This document shows positions 57,636 to 64,000 of a stretch of DNA of 64,000 nucleotides, in pieces (the stretch's first letter is position 1; every line of letters begins with the position of its first letter). Origin of the DNA: Winogradskyella wichelsiae (GTDB taxonomy: Bacteria > Bacteroidota > Bacteroidia > Flavobacteriales > Flavobacteriaceae); the NCBI RefSeq assembly GCF_013403925.1, contig NZ_JABFDJ010000006.1, positions 1 to 64,000 of the forward strand. Reading direction: 5' to 3'. The position numbers were made by a program, and so were the translations under genes. The notes beneath the pieces were generated by a model, which was not told where the DNA came from, made no database searches, and was given only the letters and a program-made list of their open reading frames with translations.

Positions 57636-58433
57636 CTATGATTTACGCCATTGTTTAAGTTTAAGAAGAGGATTCGTCTCATGATTTTTAAAAGCATGAA
57701 TAGCGCTGCTAATAATTAAAATCGCTGCACTCACAAAAGCAACATACGTAATAGTCTCTACTGTTAATTTATTAGCATTCCCTATACCTATTAACGCCCA
57801 AGCACCAACTAGAGCAAACTCTCTCATATTTCGTTTCCAAGTCACTAGTAAATTAATAACTACAGCTATAAAAATCATTACAATTGTCCAAGTTATATGA
57901 GCGTACCCTAAACCACTCCAATCTATTTTTATTAAATAAGTAGAAACATTAGCAATACTTGCCACAGTAACCCAACCTGAATAAATAATAAACGGCCACC
58001 AAACAAAAGCAATGATAGGAAACGGTTCATCATCTAATTCCATTCTATTATTCATTACAATTTTTAATAGCGAAAAGAGCAATAAAAAAATAAAGATACA
58101 AGACACACCTGTGTATTCATAAATCCAAGCAAATACCCAAAGTGAATTAAAAAGACAAGACCATATAAACCACCATCCTGTTTTTAACACAAAATCATCG
58201 TTCTTAACTTTCACAAATAAACTTCTACCTTGATAAATAGCAAAACCTAGAAGTAACAGATAAATTATTCCCCAAATAGCAAATGTATAACCTGCAGGTG
58301 TAAATAATGATTTATAGCTATTAGAAACTTCACCTATTGTAGTGTTATTTAATAGCCCTGTATTAGACAGGTAATTAATAACTATTGTTGCAACTAGTGC
58401 AATACCATTACCTATTTGTAAAACCTTTTTCAT
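57636..58433 (-). CDS. TspO/MBR-related membrane protein
   Basis: A 265-residue membrane protein with about seven helices, longer than the usual 160-residue, five-helix TspO. The LFTPAGYTFAIWGIIYLLL segment near residues 46-64 and a Trp-rich middle (WWFIWSCLFNSLWVFAW) resemble the tryptophan-rich sensory family found in flavobacteria. Ligand unknown; TspO proteins bind tetrapyrroles or cholesterol-like molecules. Divergent from the next gene by 181 bp. Confidence 0.75.
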   Translation of the reverse strand: MKKVLQIGNGIALVATIVINYLSNTGLLNNTTIGEVSNSYKSLFTPAGYTFAIWGIIYLLLLGFAIYQGRSLFVKVKNDDFVLKTGWWFIWSCLFNSLWVFAWIYEYTGVSCIFIFLLLFSLLKIVMNNRMELDDEPFPIIAFVWWPFIIYSGWVTVASIANVSTYLIKIDWSGLGYAHITWTIVMIFIAVVINLLVTWKRNMREFALVGAWALIGIGNANKLTVETITYVAFVSAAILIISSAIHAFKNHETNPLLKLKQWRKS

Positions 58434-58614
58434 TATACTTATATTTTAAATTGAAATAAAAAACATTCATTATATCAGCTTTTATATGCTTTGATTCTGA
58501 ATGCATTTATCATTTTATTTTGCGTTTGGTCTAAAGAATTAATTAGTCTCCATAAAGTTAATTTTGTATGTTTAACTGTGAGATAAAACTAGTACATAAA
58601 TTTAAAGAAATATC

Positions 58615-59181
58615 ATGAAAACCTTAATCTATATCATCCTATTATTACCGCTATACATTGTAGCCCAAGAACAAACTAGTTCAGAAAAATTCTGGAAAAA
58701 ACTAGAAATACATTGTGGAAAAGCATACCAAGGTAAAATTACGGCAGGCGGAGTTGAAGGAGACGGTTTTACAGATGAAAAATTAGTGATGCATGTGCGA
58801 TCTTGCGAAACCAATACAATTAGAATTCCTTTTTTTGTAGGTGAAAATAAATCGCGAACCTGGGTTTTACAAATGAATGCAGATAAGATAATGAGCTTAA
58901 AACACGATCATCGTCATGAAGATGGTTCTGAAGAAAAACTAACTCAATATGGTGGCACAAGTGCAAATGAAGGACTACCAAATCTTCAAATGTTTCCTGC
59001 AGACCAACATACTTCAACTATTTTACCAGCAGCTTCAACAAATATTTGGTGGTTTACTATAGATGAAACAAGCCTAACTTACAATCTTCGTCGTATAGGA
59101 TCTGACCGCTTATTTAGCTTAAAATTTGATTTAACTAAAACAATTGAAACACCAGTTGCCCCATGGGGAAGTGAGAATTAG
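58615..59181 (+). CDS. Hypothetical secreted protein
   Basis: A 188-residue exported protein with signal peptide (TLIYIILLLPLYIVAQ). No family recognised. The mature part has a HCGKAYQGKI segment and a CETNTIRIPF segment that could form a disulfide, and a HDHRHEDGSEE patch that could bind a metal. The gene starts 181 bp from the divergent TspO-like gene. Confidence 0.75.
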   Translation: MKTLIYIILLLPLYIVAQEQTSSEKFWKKLEIHCGKAYQGKITAGGVEGDGFTDEKLVMHVRSCETNTIRIPFFVGENKSRTWVLQMNADKIMSLKHDHRHEDGSEEKLTQYGGTSANEGLPNLQMFPADQHTSTILPAASTNIWWFTIDETSLTYNLRRIGSDRLFSLKFDLTKTIETPVAPWGSEN

Positions 59182-59333
59182 ATTATAGTACTTTACTTTT
59201 AATTTTATGCTCTAAGATATTTCAACTAACTTTCAATCATTATTATCAAGAGTTACCAAAAGTGATGTTTTATTATAAATATCCCCCTTTTAATTAGAAT
59301 AGTATAATTCATATCAACTAGATAAATATTATT

Positions 59334-60410
59334 ATGGCTAAAAATCATTTTAAATTCATTGCAATAGGATCACTATTAGTAATCTTTTCTGCTTGCAAAA
59401 ACAATGTTGCTAGCTCAGAAACTACATCCGAAGATGAAGTTGTTATAACGGTTAAAAGTGATAACTTTTTAAATGAAGGATTAGCAGAACCTATTACAAT
59501 TGAAAGCAGAGAACTCTCTGACGGCACTACTGCTGATTGTTACAAAATTGTTGTGACTTCAGTACCTACAGATCATGACATGGGACCTTGGTGTCCAGAT
59601 AATATATCAGATGATGCTTCTGCTGGTGGTATTTGGTTAAGTGATGGAAAGGTTTATGATGTAGATGGTGATTTTGTTAAAAATTTAGCCACATTCTATG
59701 AAGATGATACTTGGATGTTATACAACCAAGAAACAGGTGAAATTACAAAAACAAGCACAAAACAAGAATGCGAAGATGCAGCAAACCCTAATGTAGGAGA
59801 AGAATATCAAAATTATTGTGTAGAATGCTTACCGTCTTATGTAACCGGAATAACGCACACTTACTACATTCCTGTAACTCCGAAGAAAGCAAAAACGGCT
59901 TACAGTTTTTCTAGAGGCCCTCAAGGAGGTGGAGGTCTAGGGGGACCACCTCCAGGACATGAAAGACCTAAAAATGGAGAAAGACCTGAAAGACTAGAAG
60001 GACATGCTGGTCCACCACAAAATAATTCAACAATGCCATCTAATAGAGGCTTAGCGTTTAATGGTGTAATTTTTAATGCTCCCGCTCCTGTAGATAACAT
60101 CTTAAGCGCATATACTTTAGCACCTTTTGATGATGCAGGCGGACACATCAATCTGCACGAAGGTTACCATTACCATGCTGCCACAGGTATTTCTACAAAA
60201 ATTAAACAAGAAGATAAGCACGCAGCAATGATTGGCTATGCTTTTGATGGTTATGGTATTTTTGAAAATACAGATAAAAATGGTAATGAAGAAACAGAGT
60301 TAGATGAATCTAGAGGACATTACGATAGTATAAGAGGTTATCATTACCACGTAGATAAAGCAGGAAACAATAATTTTATAGACGGCTTACGTGGTGAATA
60401 TGCTTTATAA
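59334..60410 (+). CDS. YHYH-domain lipoprotein
   Basis: A 358-residue lipoprotein (GSLLVIFSAC, Cys21) with two YHYH-type motifs near the C-terminus: LHEGYHYHAATG and RGHYDSIRGYHYHVDKAG. Between the domain halves lies a Gly/Pro-rich insertion (RGPQGGGGLGGPPPG..) around residues 197-225. The histidine pairs suggest metal binding, which is an inference. It overlaps the next gene by 11 bp, and a TonB-dependent receptor and PepSY protein follow. Confidence 0.85.
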   Translation: MAKNHFKFIAIGSLLVIFSACKNNVASSETTSEDEVVITVKSDNFLNEGLAEPITIESRELSDGTTADCYKIVVTSVPTDHDMGPWCPDNISDDASAGGIWLSDGKVYDVDGDFVKNLATFYEDDTWMLYNQETGEITKTSTKQECEDAANPNVGEEYQNYCVECLPSYVTGITHTYYIPVTPKKAKTAYSFSRGPQGGGGLGGPPPGHERPKNGERPERLEGHAGPPQNNSTMPSNRGLAFNGVIFNAPAPVDNILSAYTLAPFDDAGGHINLHEGYHYHAATGISTKIKQEDKHAAMIGYAFDGYGIFENTDKNGNEETELDESRGHYDSIRGYHYHVDKAGNNNFIDGLRGEYAL

Positions 60411-61023
60411 AAAAACTTTATTAAACATATTATTTTTTTGTTGGATGTTAGTGAGCAATTTTATTTTTGCTCACAGTCCTGATTTTTCTAATATTATTAT
60501 TTCTAAAACGGAAAGTGGACAAATCATTTTACAAGCCAACACCTCACTAACCGCTTTTCAACAGGAAGTAAATTACGTTAACGGAGAAGGTGCTTACAAA
60601 AGCCCTGAAGAATTTCAAAAATTGGTGCTTAACCATTTTTACAATAATTTTTCAATTGTTATAAATAATAAAGACACTTTACAGTTTAAGAACCCAAAAG
60701 TCTATTTAGGTCATGAAACTAAATTAGTCGCTGAAATAATTGGACTACCAAAAACCATTAGTTCCATTTATATTAATAATAACTTATTTAAAGATATACA
60801 CCGAAGTGAATCAATCGTTATATTCTTATTAGAAGGTTTTCCTAAAGAAAAACACACTCTAAACCACTCTAATAATCACGAATTAAACATTAGTTTGAAA
60901 AATGAGCGTTGGGAAAGTGTAGAAATTGGAGAAACGAATCCTAATTTATCATACCTCTTATATCCTTCTATTTTAATTATACTCGTTTTAATCTTCTTTT
61001 TTATTCGAAAAAAATTCAACTAA
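60400..61023 (+). CDS. Signal-peptide protein with C-terminal membrane anchor
   Basis: A 207-residue protein with a signal peptide (LLNILFFCWMLVSNFIFAHS), an extracytoplasmic domain with the ESGQIILQANTSLTAFQQEV segment, and one C-terminal membrane helix (LLYPSILIILVLIFFFI). It resembles DUF6702 proteins, but this is uncertain. I start it at ATG 60400 because the GTG at 60391 would leave a weak leader. It overlaps the YHYH gene by 11 bp and precedes the receptor gene by 243 bp. Confidence 0.7.
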   Translation: MLYKKTLLNILFFCWMLVSNFIFAHSPDFSNIIISKTESGQIILQANTSLTAFQQEVNYVNGEGAYKSPEEFQKLVLNHFYNNFSIVINNKDTLQFKNPKVYLGHETKLVAEIIGLPKTISSIYINNNLFKDIHRSESIVIFLLEGFPKEKHTLNHSNNHELNISLKNERWESVEIGETNPNLSYLLYPSILIILVLIFFFIRKKFN

Positions 61024-61170
61024 CAACAGTCCTTTCCTAATGCATTTTAATAACCTAAACCATTCTTAGGTGTAACCGTTTATCTTTCCTTATAAATTAC
61101 TCACACACTTTCACTTATAAAAACACAGCATTTACGGAACTTAACAGACCTTGACATATCTTAAAAATTA

Positions 61171-61193
61171 TTATTTAGATTTATTATAAATAA
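61171..61193. promoter_or_regulatory. Iron-box-like palindrome upstream of the receptor
   Basis: TTATTTAGA, five bases, then TATAAATAA: a 23-bp inverted repeat with one mismatched arm base. It resembles iron-responsive operators of the TTTAGA..TCTAAA kind described for Bacteroidota. It ends exactly at the -33 box of the promoter, where a repressor would block RNA polymerase. A further TCTAAATAAA half-site lies near 61249-61258. Confidence 0.4.
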
Positions 61194-61225
61194 TTTGGTT
61201 AATAAATATTACATAAATACATTTG
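61194..61225 (+). promoter_or_regulatory. Promoter of the TonB-dependent receptor gene
   Basis: TTTG (61194-61197), a 20-base spacer, then TACATTTG (61218-61225), close to the ideal Bacteroidota promoter. The receptor ATG is 41 bases downstream. Confidence 0.75.
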
Positions 61226-61266
61226 CCAAAATTAACTATTTATATTAAGTCTAAATAAAGCGTAAG

Positions 61267-63639
61267 ATGAAAAATATTTTATCCAGTTTAATACTCATTA
61301 TATTATTTACACAACTAGGTTTTGCTCAAAACGCAAGCCTATCTGGTACAGTTACGGATAATAACAAAACCTCACTGATTGGTGTAAACTTATTAATTAA
61401 AAATACCACAAAAGGAATACAAACTAACGAGAATGGAACATTTGAAATAACAAATATTGAAAATGGAGATTACACACTTTCAGTTTCATACATTGGATTT
61501 AAAACAAAGGAGATTGAATTTTCAATTTCTAATAACGAAAACTTAACGCTAGATAACATCATTCTTTATGAGGGAAATGAAATTTTAGAGGAAGTTGTTT
61601 TAGATGTGAATCGAAAAAATAAATTTTCACGAAAAACAAGTGCCTATGTTTCTAAAATGCCTTTAAAAAATATTGAAAACTCTCAGGTTTACAATACAAT
61701 TACCAATCAATTATTAATATCTCAATCCGTTAATACTTTTGAAGACGCCTTAAAAAATGCGGCAGGTATCACTAAACTATGGTCATCTACAGGAAGAAGT
61801 GGTGATGGTGCTGGTTATTATTCTAGTCGTGGTTTTGCAGTACAACCACAATTAGTCAATGGTGTTGCGGGTATTACAAACGGATTCATTAACCCTTCAA
61901 ACGTAGAACGTGTAGAGGTTATTAAAGGACCTTCTGGTACATTGTTTGGTAGTTCTGTAACTTCTTATGGTGGTTTAATAAACATCATTACAAAAAAACC
62001 TCATAGCGGAACAGGTGGAGAAATAACAGTTGCTGGTGGTTCTAACGATTTTGCAAAATTTAATGCAGATATTAACGTTAGTCCTACTGATAAATTATCT
62101 TTTCGTATCAATACAGGTTTTCAGCAAGAACATAGCTTTCAGGATGCTGGCTTAAAAAAATCAGTATTTATAGCCCCTTCAATTTCTTACAAAGTTAACA
62201 ATGACCTTACGCTTAACTTTTCTTATGAAGCATCAGATAATGAACAAACTAACGAAACTTTCTTATTCTTAAACCGTTATGCTCCGTTAGCGTTTAATTC
62301 TATTGAAGAGTTAGATTATAACACAGACTTATCTTTTACAAGTAATGATGTTACTATTAATAACATTACACAAAACTATCGTGGAGAGGTTGCTTGGAAA
62401 ATTTCAGACCAATGGTCTTCTCAAACCTTAATCTCAGGTGGCTTAGCAAAATCATTAGGGTATTATACTTATTTATGGAATGGCTCTGATGCACTTTTTA
62501 ATTTATATGCTCAGGATACGGACTCGAGAACTAAAACAATTAATCTTCAACAAAATTTTACAGGTACTTTTAAAATTGGTGATTTAGAAAATAAATTATT
62601 AGTTGGTGCTGATTATTTAGATTATAACATTATTGACAATAGCTCTAATTGGGGTTATTTACACACTATAAATATTGATGGAGATTTAGTTTATGGTGAA
62701 CCAGAAATTAACGAAGAAAACTTAAGCGCTGCTTTAACAGGATTAGGCTATTTAGATAGTGATATACGTCAAAATGTATTTGGAGCATATGTTTCTGATG
62801 TTATTAATATTCTACCTTCTTTATCTGTAATGGCTAGTGTACGTTACGATAGATTTGATTATCAAGGAGACAGAAATACAAACACTGATGATGACAATGA
62901 ATATACAGAATCTACATTCTCACCAAAATTTGGAATTGTTTTTCAACCTATTATTGATGAATTATCAATTTTTGCCAACTACCAAAATGGCTTTTCTTAC
63001 GTCAACCCTGAATATATTACAGATTACGATACTGGAGATGTAACATTACAAGCTTTTGATGTTGAACAAGCCAATCAATTTGAAGTTGGAGCAAAATCGA
63101 ACCTTTTCAATAATAAATTAGAAGCGACTTTAAGTTATTACAACATTAATGTAGACAACGCATATTATTGGGCAACAAAAACGCAAGATGTAGAAGTTAA
63201 CAGTCAAGGTGTTGAGCTAGAAGTAAATGCCAACCCAATAACTAACTTAAACATTCACTCTGGGTTTAGTTACAACGATTCTGAAATAACAGATTCACCT
63301 AGTGCAACTGAATTGGAAGGAAATCGTTACGGAGAATCTGGTGCAGAGTTCACATACAACTTTTGGGCAGACTATAAATTCTTTAAAAACTTTGGTATAG
63401 GAACTGGGTTTAACGGTCAATCTGAATATGATACTATGACGGATTACAAAGCTGTTACTGGTAGTTTTTATATTCCTGCTTATACCATATTTAACGCTTC
63501 TATTTATTATGAAACGAGTAAGTTTAGAGTTAGTGTAAAAGCAAATAACATTACAGACGAAACTTATTTTTCTGGTTGGAGTACAGTAACACCTCAGCAA
63601 AAGCGTGTATTATTAGGTACTTTCTCATATAAATTTTAA
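61267..63639 (+). CDS. TonB-dependent siderophore-type receptor
   Basis: A 790-residue outer-membrane receptor. A signal peptide (LILIILFTQLGFAQ) leads to a carboxypeptidase-regulatory-like domain (SLSGTVTDNNKTSLIGVNL; about 24-110), a plug with RVEVIKGPSGTLFGSS near residues 218-233 and IINIITKK-type sequence (here GGLINIITKKP), and a 22-strand-type barrel ending GTFSYKF. The plug reads like a ferric-siderophore receptor. The downstream PepSY protein and the upstream iron-box-like palindrome support iron uptake, though the YHYH neighbour leaves other metals open. Confidence 0.9.
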   Translation: MKNILSSLILIILFTQLGFAQNASLSGTVTDNNKTSLIGVNLLIKNTTKGIQTNENGTFEITNIENGDYTLSVSYIGFKTKEIEFSISNNENLTLDNIILYEGNEILEEVVLDVNRKNKFSRKTSAYVSKMPLKNIENSQVYNTITNQLLISQSVNTFEDALKNAAGITKLWSSTGRSGDGAGYYSSRGFAVQPQLVNGVAGITNGFINPSNVERVEVIKGPSGTLFGSSVTSYGGLINIITKKPHSGTGGEITVAGGSNDFAKFNADINVSPTDKLSFRINTGFQQEHSFQDAGLKKSVFIAPSISYKVNNDLTLNFSYEASDNEQTNETFLFLNRYAPLAFNSIEELDYNTDLSFTSNDVTINNITQNYRGEVAWKISDQWSSQTLISGGLAKSLGYYTYLWNGSDALFNLYAQDTDSRTKTINLQQNFTGTFKIGDLENKLLVGADYLDYNIIDNSSNWGYLHTINIDGDLVYGEPEINEENLSAALTGLGYLDSDIRQNVFGAYVSDVINILPSLSVMASVRYDRFDYQGDRNTNTDDDNEYTESTFSPKFGIVFQPIIDELSIFANYQNGFSYVNPEYITDYDTGDVTLQAFDVEQANQFEVGAKSNLFNNKLEATLSYYNINVDNAYYWATKTQDVEVNSQGVELEVNANPITNLNIHSGFSYNDSEITDSPSATELEGNRYGESGAEFTYNFWADYKFFKNFGIGTGFNGQSEYDTMTDYKAVTGSFYIPAYTIFNASIYYETSKFRVSVKANNITDETYFSGWSTVTPQQKRVLLGTFSYKF

Positions 63640-63652
63640 TTAACTCATACTT

Positions 63653-63688
63653 AAAGAGCAAGCTTAATTTGTAAGTTTGCTCTTTTTT
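63653..63688 (+). terminator. Terminator after the receptor gene
   Basis: AAAGAGCAAGCTTA and TAAGTTTGCTCTTT arms followed by a T-run, 13 bases past the receptor stop; it may only partly isolate the PepSY gene that starts 15 bases later. Confidence 0.85.
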
Positions 63689-63703
63689 AATTTAAAAAAC
63701 AAT

Positions 63704-64000
63704 ATGTCCGTAAAAAAAATCATTTTTCAACTACATAAAATTTTAGGTTTAGCAACCGGACTCGTCGTATTTGTTGTTGCTATTACGGGCTGTTCTTGGG
63801 CATTTCGAGAAGAAATTGAAGGATTATACGACGATTACAAATATGTTGAACCACAGGATGCAGCTATTCTGACGCCCACCGAAGCTAAGGATTATGCTAA
63901 AGTGGTTTTTCCTAATAATACGATTCATGGAACAGTTTTCAAAAAAAATAAAGACGCTATAGAAGTCATTTTTTATGATGCTGAACCTGAATTCTATCAA
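63704..64000 (+). CDS. PepSY-associated membrane protein (start only)
   Basis: The first 99 codons of a protein whose C-terminus is outside the window. The N-terminal HKILGLATGLVVFVVAITG (about 11-29) is the typical first membrane helix of PepSY-TM proteins (PiuB-like), followed by WAFREEIEGLY. Such proteins sit in the inner membrane next to siderophore receptors, where some reduce ferric iron. Its position after the receptor supports an iron-uptake role. Confidence 0.85.
   Translation, partial: MSVKKIIFQLHKILGLATGLVVFVVAITGCSWAFREEIEGLYDDYKYVEPQDAAILTPTEAKDYAKVVFPNNTIHGTVFKKNKDAIEVIFYDAEPEFYQ

Overview
The window is AT-rich chromosomal DNA from a member of the Bacteroidota, almost certainly a (probably marine) Flavobacteriaceae. 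Supporting signs are Bacteroidota-type promoters (TTTG, about 19-20 bases, TAnnTTTG), the absence of obvious Shine-Dalgarno sequences, a type IX secretion C-terminal sorting domain, thrombospondin-3-like and DUF11 surface repeats, TonB-dependent transport, and family members typical of flavobacteria (DUF3467, DUF2851, DUF805, HPF plus tyrosine recombinase next to tuf). Most of it is ordinary core chromosome; no prophage, insertion sequence or CRISPR array was seen.

Layout. 1-5417 (minus) is the first ~1805 codons of a giant exported repeat protein whose 3' end lies outside the window; it is divergent from prfC (RF3, 5776-7365). 7665-21502 (minus) is the translation/transcription block: tRNA-Thr, tRNA-Tyr, tRNA-Gly, tRNA-Thr, tuf, tRNA-Trp, secE, nusG, rplK, rplA, rplJ, rplL, rpoB, rpoC, DUF3467, punctuated by internal hairpins at each regulatory boundary. 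hpf and a Xer recombinase lie upstream. 22982-36313 (minus) holds an alpha-amylase lipoprotein with a LacI-type palindrome upstream, an AGCS symporter/HhH/acyl-CoA dehydrogenase operon, a DUF2851/PspC/K+ channel operon, a FIST-histidine kinase pair, a methyltransferase and a T9SS cargo protein.

36504-51355 is mixed: a cystathionine-beta-synthase-like enzyme, a LolC/E-like permease divergent by 8 bp from a NamZ-type muramidase, a small envelope-lipid operon, a cysteine-cluster protein, a methyltransferase, a secreted protein gene broken by one extra A in a homopolymer, an amidohydrolase, and an outer-membrane beta-barrel paired with a 1007-residue TPR protein. 51749-64000 holds an isolated trpA with a TTG start, small ORFs, DUF805, trmL, a YitT pair, a RhlE helicase operon, a TspO-like protein and a putative metal-uptake locus (YHYH lipoprotein, membrane-anchored secreted protein, TonB-dependent receptor, PepSY protein). 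A textbook promoter and an iron-box-like palindrome precede the receptor.

No clearly new defence or mobile system was found. The most interesting signals are the nested repeats of the giant surface protein, the A7 frameshift, the lone trpA and the small ORFs beside it, the LacI-like and Fur-like palindromes, and the YHYH/receptor locus.
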